From Symbiodinium natans (Eukaryota; Sar; Dinophyceae; Suessiales; Symbiodiniaceae), in the NCBI GenBank assembly GCA_905221605.1, contig CAJNDS010000535.1, forward strand, positions 132,001 to 196,000: a stretch of DNA of 64,000 nt, read 5' to 3'. Numbering within the stretch: the stretch's first letter is position 1; the number at the start of each line of letters is the position of its first letter. A program made the position numbers and the translations under genes. Below, piece after piece: positions 33,901 through 45,900 of this stretch. Under the pieces are notes generated by a model, which ran no database searches, was not told where the DNA came from, and saw only the letters and a list, made by a program, of their open reading frames with translations.

Positions 33901-36900
33901 AGGGGTTCGGGTTTAGGGTTTAGGGTTTAGGGTTTAGGGTTTAGGGTTTAGGGTATAAGGAGGGACCCTTAGAAGGGACCCTTAAACTTATTCCTCTATA
34001 TAACCCATATGTATACCTATGCAGTTCCTATATATTTACCTAAGTAGCCTAAGGTCCCTTCTAAGGGTCCCTCCTTTAGTCCCTCGATTCATGGGCCCTT
34101 GATATGGTCCCTTACCTTCTTTGAAATGGTTCTGAATCACATGAACGCTTGGGTTTTGTAGGGGATATAGGGTGAAACTCAGACGTCCCCTTTTAAGGGC
34201 CCCAAACTATGGGGCCATGTAGCTAGGGCCCCTCAGGTTGCACCCTTGGGTTTAGGGACCCTTTTTGAAGATCCTCTAAGAGAATACTACGGGACCCTGT
34301 GTAAAGATCTTCCAAGAGAATACGAAGAGAAACCTGTAGGGTTACGACCTTGGGGGCCCGAGTCTCAAGGGATCAAAGGAGGGACCTTATAAGGGACCTT
34401 AAGGGTTCTTTAGGGCCTATTTAGGGGCTTAGTTATGCAGGGACTCTATAAGGTCTATATATATATATATATGGGTTATGTAGGGGCAGAAGATGAAGGG
34501 CCCCTTCTTAGACCCCCTTTAGAGTCTTAATCCCTTGATCCCAGGCTTCTTTGGCCACTTCCATCTCGCAAAGTGGCTGGCGCAGGCCTTTTCCGAAATG
34601 TCCCTAAACCCTAAACCCTAAACCCTAAACCCTAAACCCTAAACCCTAAACGCTAAACCCTACCAGTTGAGCAGAAGCCGTGGCTCACGCCAGATGGGCG
34701 TAGGGCCTTGGGATTCGAAGGCCCCTAAACCCCCTGAACCAATTCAAACCCCCTGCACCCCTGAACCCCTAACCTTTAAGCCCCAAACCCCTGAACCCTG
34801 TGTGGCAGGTTTACGATTTTAGGGCATTTGCAATGATTATGTGAGGGCAGGCCTGAGTGGTTCAAGGGGGTAACCCAAAACCCTGAACCCTAGACCCTAA
34901 ACCCTAAACCCTAGCCCTAAACCCTAAACCCTAAACCCTTAAGGCCCGAATTAGGGTTTGGCGTTCACAGTTCAGGGTTAGTAATAAGGGCTTTCAAATC
35001 CCTAAACCCCTAAACCCCTAAACCCCCAAACCCCTAAACCCCTAACCCTAAACCCCTAAACCCGAAAGCCCGAAGCCTCAAACCCTAAACCCTCAACCCT
35101 AAACCCCAAAACCCCCTAACCCCTCGACCAGGCCGGTGCGGACTGCCATTTACCGGATTTCCGTGGCGCAACGCCGTTCCCGGACTTTCTTAGCAGTGTT
35201 TTTTAGGAGGGTTTAGGGTTTAGGGTTTAGGGTTTAGGGTTTAGGGTTTAGGGTTTAGATGTTTCTCTTCTACGAACAGTCCTTAATAGGGTTAGAATAG
35301 GGGGTACTATAAGTCCCAGTTAGTATCATCCCAAGGCATAGGGCCAGTATAGGGTTTAAGGGTCAGGGCTGGATTCTTAAGAAATGCAGGGCTTGGGCCT
35401 TATTGGGGTTGCTCTTGCCGCACCCTAAACCCGAAAACATGAAAACCAACCTATAAACCCTATCAACCCCAACAGTCCTCTATAAACGTCCTGAAATCAT
35501 AAGCCCTGTACACCCTGAACATACTCTGAGGACTTGAAGCATCTGGGGATTTCCGAAGTAGATTTTCATTTTCTGGGCACCCTACTAACTACGTGGGATC
35601 TACATTGGTGGTCCCCTCTCCTCACCCTAAACCCTAAACCCTAAACCCTAAACCCTAAACCCCAAACCCCAAACCCCAAACCCCAAACCCTAAACCCTAA
35701 ACCCTAAACCCTAAACCCTAAACCCTAAACCCTAAACCTTTCCCCTATTTCCGTAAACCCCCCACCTAAGCTCAGGTTTCACATCGCCTGCAGCAGCGGG
35801 GAGTTGCAGGCTCGACGGGCTCCCAGGGTTTAGGGTTTAGGGTTTAGGGTTTAGGGTTTAGGGTTTAGGGTTTCGGGTCTAGGGTCTAGAGTTTAGGGTT
35901 TAGGGTTTTAGGGTTTAGGGTTTAGGGGTTAGGGGTTAGGGGTTAGGGATAGGGTTACCCTGAACCCTAAACCAAAACTAGCTCAGCGAACTCCAAAACC
36001 CCTCAGCTCTTCTACTACTAGGGAGTCTAAGTCCCACCCTAAACCCTAAACCCTAAACCCTAAACCCTAAACCCTAAACCCTAAACCCCAAACCCTAAAC
36101 CCTAAACCCTAAACCCTAAACCCTAAACCCCTCATTCAGTATGTTTGCAGAATTCCGACCCGCAGCCCCCATGAGCAAACCCTTCAACCCTGAAGCGCTT
36201 AAGCCCTTCCCTAAACCCTTCAACCCCTAAACCCCGAAACCATTGACCCCTTCAACCCTGAAACCTAAACCCTAAACCCTAAACCCTAAACCCTGAACCC
36301 TGAACCCTAAACCCTAAACCCTAAACCCTAAACCCTACCGGGTTTAATGCCTTGGGGTGCCCAGATCGTGCGCTGGCTCCTGGCACACCACGCAGACGTC
36401 AACATGCCCTGCACCGATGGCACCTTGGCAACGTGGGGTTGGTTTAGGTTTAGGGTTTAGGGTCTAGGGTTTAGGGTGTAGGGTCTAGGGTTTAGGGTTT
36501 AGGGTTTAGAGGGTTCAGGGTGTTTAGATTTCACGGTTTAGGGTTTAGGGCATCTAGGACCTGGAGTAGGCCCCTATTTCCTCTTTTTCGGGTTTAGGTT
36601 CACTTGTAAGCCCCTTTAAACTGATTAGGGTTTAGGATTTAGGGTACCCTTTTTTTGCGTAGGTTACTCTAGGGTCTAGGGGCAGCATTTACAGGGCTTG
36701 GGGCGTTTGCAGCCTGAAGCCCCAAACGAATCCCACAGGCGCCAAGGTTTTGCATGACGCCGAATCTAGAACCTGAAAACCCCAAGCGCTCACACGTTTT
36801 GGGTTTTAGGGTCACTTGGGGATTCGTGTTTTTCAATGTTTAGGGTTAAGGGTTTGTGGGCTGCTCGGGGATTAGGGTTTGCTTCAATCCCAAACCCTAA

Positions 36901-39900
36901 AGTTCTAAAGCCTAAACCCTAAACCCTTGTCAAAACTCTAAACCCTAAACCCTAAACCCTAAACCCTAAACCCTAAACCCTAAACCCTAAACCCTAAACC
37001 CTAAACCCTAAACCCTAAACCCTAAACCCTAAACCCTAAACCCAAACCCCAAACCCTAAACCGGGTTCTAGGGTTGTTTGAGAGATGAGGGACCTGGCCT
37101 TTGTGAGTTGAGTAGGGCATCGGCATTGGGGTGCTATAACGTGGAGATGCCTCTGCCTGTTGGACCATGCAAGCAGGGGACTTAGGGTTTAGGGTTCAGG
37201 GTTTAGGGTGTTCATGACCCTGGACAGTAAACCCCATACTACACCCTCTCTACCGCGAACTCTACATCTCAACCCCCCACTGCCGTCCCGAAACCCGAAA
37301 CCCTAAACCCTAACCCTAAACCTTTAAAACCCTAAACCCCAAACCCTCAACCCTAAACCCTAAGCCCTAAACCCTAAACCCTAAAGCTTAAAGCCTAAAC
37401 CCTAAACCCTAAACCCTAAACCCTAAACCCTAAACCCTAAACCCTAAACCCTAAAGCCCTAAACCCTAAACCCTAAACCCTACACTCCGGTACTCAGGCT
37501 CAACGGCTCTGCTCTTGGCCAGTAGCCAAGGCTGGGATGCAGGGACTGTCTTCCCCTCCTTTGTGTTCAAATTTGGGGTTTAGGGTTTCGGGTTTAGGCT
37601 TTAGGGTTGAGGGTTGAGGGTTTAGGGGTTAGGGGTTAGGGTTTGGAGTTTATTGTTTAGGGTTTGGGGTTTAGAAGGCTTAGGATTTAGGAGTTCGGGC
37701 TTATGGTCTGGTATGAAATAGGCTTTGTGGTTTTTGTCGTTTGAAATGCTTGTTTCGGCTTTTTGAGGGGGAGGGTGAGGATGTAGGGTTTCGGGTTTAG
37801 GGCCAGGGTTTAGGGTTCCGGCGCCTAGGCATCTGAGCGGTTTGCTGGTTGGATGCACAGGGGAAGTGTGGCTAGTATCTGAAGTTCTGGGCCCTAAAAC
37901 CCGAAACCCCAAACCCTAAACCCTAATCCCTTATCCCTAAATACTCAACCCTAAACCCTAAACCCTAAACCCTAAACCCTAAACCCTAAACCCTAAACCC
38001 TAAACCCTAAACCCTAAACCCTAAACCCTAAACCCTAAACCCTAAACCCTAAACCCTAAACCCTAAACCCTAAACCCTACCACAAAACCTAAAAAAGCCT
38101 CGGCCCGCGAGGCTCAGCCGGTGTGGTGCGCCTCCTGATCGAGCATCGGGCGGACCTGACCATCACAGACCACCAGGCCGGGGCTTTAGGGTTTAGGGTT
38201 TAGGGTTTAGGGTTTAGGGTTTAGGGTTGCGGGTTTACCCTTAAGCCCCCCTCCAATCCCGCAAACCCTCCAAACCCCCTAAGCCCCTTAATCCCCTAGT
38301 CCGAACCCCTACCTGGCAACCTAAAGCCCCCTAACCCCCTAAACCTCCTAAACCTCCTACACCGCAAAGGAAACTTTGCACTCTAAACCCTGAACCCCCC
38401 ATAAGACCCTAAACCCTAAACCCTACTCCCTGAACCCTGAACCCTAAGCCCTAAACCCTAAACCCTAAACCCTAAACCTTAAACCCCCCGTAGTTACCCC
38501 AAGCTCCTCAACCCCAGGAGCCCTAGAAGCCCAAAACCCCATCAGGGCCCCAGATCTGATCTTAGGGTTTAGGGTTTAGGGTTTAGGGTTTAGGGTTTAG
38601 GGTTTAGGGTTTAGGGTTTAGGGTTTAGGGTTTAGGGTTTAGGGTTTAGGGTTTAGGGTTTAGGGTTTAGGGTTTAGGGTTTAGGGTTTAGAAGGGTTTA
38701 GGGTTTAGAAGGGTTTAGGGTTTAGGGTTTAGAAGGGTTTAGGGTTTAGAAGGGCTTAGGGTTCAGAAGGGTTCAGGGTGCTTGGGGCTGAGGGCTTAGG
38801 GTTTCGGGTTTCGGGTTTGGAGTTTAGGGTTTAGGGTTTAGGGTTTAGGGTTTAGGGTTAGGAGTTTAGGGTTTGGAGTTTAGGGTTTGGGTCTCAACCC
38901 TCCCGAGCCGACGGCCTGCTTGCGTGCCAGGGCATGTCGCCCCTGCACCGGGCCAGCTCCTGAGTAGCTGAATGAGTACACTTTACACTTTTGGGGGGTA
39001 CCATAACTGACTAACCCTAAACCCCAAACCCCAAACCCCGAACCCTAAACCCTAAACCCTAAACCCTAAACTCAGCAACCAAGGCTCCGATGGGCAACTG
39101 GAGATCGTGCGGGTGCTCCTCGATGCTGGCGATGACCTCGACAGGCCCGGCAAGAATGGCCGAGGACCGGGGTTTAGGGTTTAGGGTTTGGGGTTTGGGG
39201 TTTGGGGTTTAGGGTTTAGGGTTTAGGGTTGAGGTTAGGGCTTAGGGGTTTAGGGTTTGGGGTTTAGGGGTTTTCCGTAAACCACAATTAGACCTTAAAT
39301 CCCTGGAGTTTGGGGTTTGATCTCTTTTTTCTTTCAGGATCTTCCGCGCCAAGCTCCTGAACAGTAAAATTTGAACCTAAGTTCCAAAAAAGGAGCCCTC
39401 GGTGAAAACGTTTCGGTCAGTATGTTCGGCCATAAAGGTTCGGCCAATACTTTCGTTCAAGTTTTCGGATAAGACTGTTGTTCAAAAATGTCGTTCAAAA
39501 GGTTCGTTCAAAAGGTTCGGACAAAAGGTTCGGTCAAAACTTTCGTTCGGAAATTTCGTTCAACGCTTGCATTTATAACTTCGGTCACAACGTTCGCTCG
39601 AATCTTTCGATCAACACTGTCGATCAAAATTTGCGTTCAATACGCTATTGGGACCCTTAACCTTTACATGTTCTATGAAGCACGTTTTAAGAAGAATCCC
39701 CCTAAACCCTAAACCCTATCTAAACCCTAAACCCCACCCCCCCCCCCCCCCCCCCCCCCCGGTGCGAATGCTGGCGGGATCCTAGGTGGGAGTCCTCGTA
39801 TAGGGTTTAGGGTTTAAGGTTTAGGGTTTAGGGTTTAGGGTATAGGGTTTAGGGTTTAGGGTTTAGGGTATAGGGTTCTTAAGGGAGGGGAGTTCAAGCG

Positions 39901-42900
39901 GGGTATGTAACCCGAGGTTCCCTCCCACTCCCCTCTACTCCCTAAGGCTCTCAAAGCTTCCCTAAGGTTCCCTAGGTACCTACCCCCTATGAATCCTAAA
40001 CCCTAAACCCTAAACCCTAAACCCTAAACTTTAAACCCTAAACCCTCCACCCTCCCTTAAGAACCCTAGAAATTGTTGCCGGCCACGTTTCCTGTCGCAC
40101 CAGGCCATGGAACCCAATGTTGTTGAAAGAGTAGAGCCTAAACAGAAACTTTGGTCGACACGAAACGACGCTTCGTTCAAAACGTTCGGTTCAAAACTTG
40201 TTGCTACTCAATCCTACAGCTTCTTCAAACCACAGGCCCAAAAACAGTACAACCCCACAATCCCAAAACCCTACAACCCTGGAACCCTAAAACCCTAAAA
40301 CCCTAAGACCCTAAAACACTAAAACCCTAAAACACTAATGCCCTAAAACCCTAAAACCCTAAAACCCTAAACCCTAAAAGCCCTTAAAGCCCCGCATGAA
40401 CCACAATCCAAAACCCTAAAATCCCAAAACCCCAAAAGCCTAAAATCCTAAAACCCTTTACCCCAAAAGCCCCTAAAGCCCCGAGCCTTACGCCCGGTTT
40501 CTCAAAATGCCCTGGCAGGACCGCTTCACTTGGCCTCTGGGCAAGGCTTCCCCTGCCTCACCTGTCATGGGGCACAGGTTTAGGGTTTGGGGTTTAGGGG
40601 TTGTGGGGTTTTCCGTTTTTCCGTAAGTCCGAATCCCCTAAACCCGGAACCCCAACTCCCACACCGTGCATTTTGAACATTTTGACGGGCCCACCCCAAA
40701 CCTTTTATACCAAATCGGGTTTGGGGGTTCAGGGGTCAGGGTTTAGGGTTCCGGGCCCATACCCAAAGATTGTACAAGTCCCGCAAGGTTCTTACATCCA
40801 ACACGCTTTCTACCCTCTGAACCCCATAAGCCCTGAACCCTGCAAGCCTTCTAGCCCTCCAGACCCTCCAAGCCCTATAACCCTATAAACCCTCCACACC
40901 CCAGAACATCTCCACGAGGCCATGTGAATGTCGTGCGGGCTCTCCTGTACCTGGGAGCCGATAAGAGCAAGCGCGACAGCGAGGCCAAGAGAACCCTAAA
41001 CCCCAAACCCTGAACCCTAAACCCTGAACCCTAAACGCTAAACCCGAAACCCTAAGGCCCCAAAGCCCCCGAAATGACGCAAACCCCTCGGCTCTCAACC
41101 CTCAGCCCTAAACAGAATTTAGGGATGACTTAGGGTTTTGGGTTCAGGGTTTGAGGACCTGAGCAAATGGCCGTGGAGCCCATACTGCTTGCAAAAAGCA
41201 GGGTTTAGGGTTTTGGGTTTTGGGTTTAGGGTTTAGGGTTAAGGGTTTAGGGTTTAGGGTTTAGGGTTTAGGGTTTAGCGTGATCCCTGTCTCCGAACCG
41301 TAGAACGCGAATCCCGCCATCAATGAAAGCCCCAAAGCCCCCTAAAACCTCCCGACACCCCAAACCCTGTAGCCGCTAACCCTATATGACTCCAAGCCCC
41401 AAGTCCTAAACCCTAAACCCTAAACCCTAAACCCTAAACCCTAAACCCTAAACCCTAAACCCTAAACCCTAAACCCTAAACCCTAAACCCTAACCCCAAG
41501 CCCTAAACCCAACACCCAAAACCATGCCGACAGGGCTCCACACCACTGCACCTGGGATGCGCGCGCGGCCACCTCGACGTGGTGCTTCGGCTTAGGGTTT
41601 AGGGCTTAGGGCTTAGGGTTTAGGGTTTAGGGTTTAGGGTTTAGGGTTTAGGGTCTAGGGTTTAGGGTTTAGGGTTTAGGGGTACTACCCCTCGATACTA
41701 ACCCCCCTTGCTTCCTCCCATTATTAAGGTTTTTTAGGGATAGCTAAGCCCAAGTTCAGGTCATGTAAGGGGGGAACCTCGAAAGGGCAGTATGGAGGGG
41801 GTAGCTGGGGAACCCATGATTATAAACCCCAAACCCACGCCACACAACTCCCTGCAACCCCCTGGACCTTTCATTAGGGTTCAGGGTTTAGGGTTTACGG
41901 TTTAGGGTTTAGGGTTTAGGGTTTAGGGTGTAGAGTTTTATTTCCAATTCAGCACCGAGGTACGTCTGCTCATCAAGTATGGCGCTGACAAGGACGCTGA
42001 AACCCTAAACCCGAAGCCCTAAGCCCTAAACCCTAAACACTAAACCACTAAACCCTAAACCCTAAACCCAAGGACGCCGACCAGCAGGGCAGCACACCGG
42101 CGATGGTGGCGAGCTCTTGTGGTCACCTGCGCCACGGCAGCAGAAAGTGGGTTTGGGTTGAGGGGGACCTAAACCCTCAACCCTAAACCCTAAACCCTAA
42201 ACCCTAAACCCTAAACCCTAAACCCTAAACCCTAAACCCCTAAACCCTAGCTAAACCCTAAACCCTAAACCCTGAACCCCATATCAACCCTGAAGCCTCA
42301 ACTCTAGATCACCCAATTCTTAAGCAGAACCTTTCAACATCCTTCGACAGGGCGAAGCCCCAAACCCTAAACCCTATAAACCCTTCAAACCCGAAAACGG
42401 AGAATGACAAAAAACAAGCCCCCCCCCCAGCCCTCATTCAACCTCGAAGGAGCTTTAAAGGGGGCTAAACCCCAAACCCTAAGCACCACAAACCCTTCCA
42501 ACCCTTCAACACCCTAAAACGGATTTTAAAAAAACCCAGTAAACCATAACCCTAAACCCTAAACCCTAAACTCTAAATTTAAACCCGGAACCCTAAAAAA
42601 CACCCTCAGTCAGGAAGGTGGTGCGGTTTCTGGTCCAAGCCGGCGCTGACTCCCGGGGACTGTCGGAGCTGCCAGAGAGGCCTAGAGCCCACTGGGTTTA
42701 CTGTTTAGGGTTTAGGGTTTAGGGTTTAGGGTTTAGGGTTTAGGGTTTCCTGACTTACTTGGAGGTTCATGGGTGCTTATGACCCCAAGTATAAGTCTAC
42801 TCATAGCCTACTTAGAGGACTTCTCGGGGAGGGCTTGTAAGTACAATTATAATTGGGATTATAAGTACCCTGAACCTCCAAGTAGGGTTTAGGGTTCACG

Positions 42901-45900
42901 GGTTGTTGGGTTGTAGGTTTCTGGGGTTCTCGAGTTCAGGTTTAGGGTTCAGGGTTCGAGGGGGGTTTGGGGTTGTACAACTTGAAACCCAAAACCCGAG
43001 ACCCCAAACCCTAAACCCCCAAACCACAAACCTGCTTGGTAGTTTGGGATGTTCCCCCTTGTACGAACGGTCCTTAGTAGGGACAAAAGTACCCCTAGTA
43101 TAATCCCAAATAAGAACTGTATAAGGGGAACATCCCAATTGGTAAACTCTAAACCCTAAACCCGAAACGGCTGCTTGATTGGTTTGCAGTCCTAGGTGGA
43201 GGGGCTCGGGGGTTTATTATGGGACACCCTTGGGTTTATGGGTGCTTCTGAGTTAAGTGTGTGTTGTGGGGTAGGTTGGAGTACAGAAAGTGTAAAGGGG
43301 ATGTTCAAGTGGATTATTGACGTCGAACTATGCGGTTTCGAAGGTGGTAATTTTGGGGTGTAGGTATCTAGCCCTTCCTACACAACACCCGAAAACTTGC
43401 AGCCTGAAACCCTAAACCCTAAAGCCTAAACCCTACTTCCTAAACCCTAGCCCGAAACCCTAAACCCTAAACCCTAAACCCTATACACCCTACTCTCTTA
43501 ATCCCTGGAAGGCCCAGCCCGGAGAGGGAACCGGTACAGAGCTGGTTGCAGCGGCATGGCTCAGAGTTGCCCAGACCCCAAAACCCTAAACCCTATGTTA
43601 GGGGTCTAGGGGTTTAGGGTTTAGGGTTTAGGGTTTAGGGTTCAGGGTTTAGGGTTTAGGGTTTAGGGTTTAACTTTAGGGTTTATAAGGGTTTAGTTTA
43701 GGGTTTAGGGTTTATGGTTTGGGGTTTGGGTTTTAGGTTTTGGGTTTCAGAAAAGGACGCCGTGGAGGCCTGCGTTTTGTGCTTAAAACATGAAAGTTTT
43801 GGGTATAAACGCTAGACTCGGTATACACCCCAGACTCTAAAACCCTGAAGCCCTAAACCCTAAGCCCTAAACCCTAAACCCTGAACCCTAAACCCTAAAC
43901 CCTAAAGCCTGGTCTTGTCAAAGGTTGGCTTGGCAAGGTGCATGGGGCGATCACACAGCACAGCAGGTAGCACTTAATTTACAGTTTACAGTAAACCCTA
44001 AACCCTAAACCCTAAACCCTAAACCCTAAACCCTAAACCCTAAACCCTAAACCCTAAACCCTAAACCCTAAACCCTAAACCCTAAACCCTAAACCCTAAA
44101 CCCTAACCCTAAACCCTAAACCCTAAACCCTAAACAACCCCAAACAGTTGGAAACTTGTTGCAGGACAAATCGTGCTGGGACCCCCTTTACTTTACTCCT
44201 AGGGATTGAGGCTATTGAGTATCCAACTTCTTGGCTTCTACTATACACGTTTGCTTGACCAGGTCCATTTGTGCCAGGTGGAAATATTGCAGGCGATATC
44301 AGCTGGATTGTGCTGTTGCCAGCACCCGCCCGGCCCGCCCCATGTGGAAAGATTTCGGGCGCCGCATGTGCCCGTACAACTGCCTATTGGGCCAAGGATG
44401 CCAACGATTCGCCCGGAACGACCCGAACTCATTCATTTAACCGACCATGTGCACAGTGTTGTGTCTTGAGCTTCCACTTGCACTGCGTCAGTACTGCTTG
44501 GGATGATCAAAAGCCCAAACAGGTTCGGGGCTTAAGAAGTCTAATGCCCAAGCATCCCGATGCCCTGCTGCCCTAAACCCTACAGTGCAACCCTAAAGCC
44601 CGCAACCCTACCAAACCGACAGCCCGAACCCAAAAAACCCTAAGCCACCGACCCTCAAGCCGCAAGCCCCAAGAGCTCACTGAGACTTCCTCCCCCCGCA
44701 TCCCCGCACATAAACCCCTGAGCGCGAATTATAAGCCTTAATGGAGCTGCGGGCGTAGGGGTCCCAAACCTGGAGTCCTACTTGTAACAGCCTTGAAGCC
44801 CAGATTAAGAGCTACAGGGAGGGTCCCGCCGAGTTACGGGGAACTCGCTCCCGTCAATTTCAATTAGCTTTAGGGTCCTAAGCCCTAAACCCTAAACTTC
44901 CTAAAATCTACACTTCCTAAACCCTTCCTAAACCCTAAGCCTTAAACTTCCTAGGTCCTAAACTTCTCGATCCTGAAGCCTAAACCTCAACTCCTAAAGC
45001 CTAAACGTGAACTCCAGGTGGGTAATCCCCTCCCTAAGACCCTACCACCTAACATTAAATACCCCCCTCCCCTCCCCAGATACTCTAATGTGACTATAAT
45101 GGGAGTATTTAAGAAGACGGTGTGCCGGGAGGGGGGGGGGGGGGGTAATATTGGGGGAGGGGGACAAAACCCCACACCCTAAACCCTAAACCCGAAGCCC
45201 CTAACCCGAAACCCCAAGTCCCTAATTTAGGGTTTAAAACCCTAAACCCTAAACCCTAAACCCCAAGTCCCTAAACCCTACAATCCCCTAATCTCCAGGT
45301 TGGTACCCCTTAACGTGCCAGGAGCCGGCTGGGGAAGGTCACCTCGATGCTGAGCCAGACGTCTTGCACGGCCGCCGGCAAAGAGGGTGGGGGATGAATA
45401 GGGTTTAGGGTTTAGGGTTTAGGGTTTAGGGTTTAGGGTTTAGGGTTTAGGGGAGGCAGTCTGGGTGCTTTCTTTGTGGTACTTTACCGTAACTTTAGAT
45501 CCTTACCTTTTTTGGGTTTATATTGGGTTTCTTAGTAAGGCAGCTAAAAGTTTAATTTATAGCTACCCTCCTGAGTGCAGCCAAGGTTTTCTGGGGGTTT
45601 TCGGGTTTTGGGTTTTTGGGGTCTTAGGGTTTTAGGGTTTTAGGTTTTATGCTTTAGGGTTTGGGGCTATTGGTGGTTCAGGGTTTGGGGTTTGGGGTTC
45701 AGGGTTACATACGGGTTTGGGGCTACAGTATAGGGGTTAAGGTAAGGTTAGGGTTTAGGGTTTGGGGTTTCTGGCTATTTGAACGGCTTTGGAAGTAGAA
45801 CCCTAAACCCTAAACCCTAAACCCTAAACCCTAAACCCTAAACCCTAAACCCTAAACCCTAAACCCTAAACCCTACAGCCCAACTCGAGGGCGTCATATC

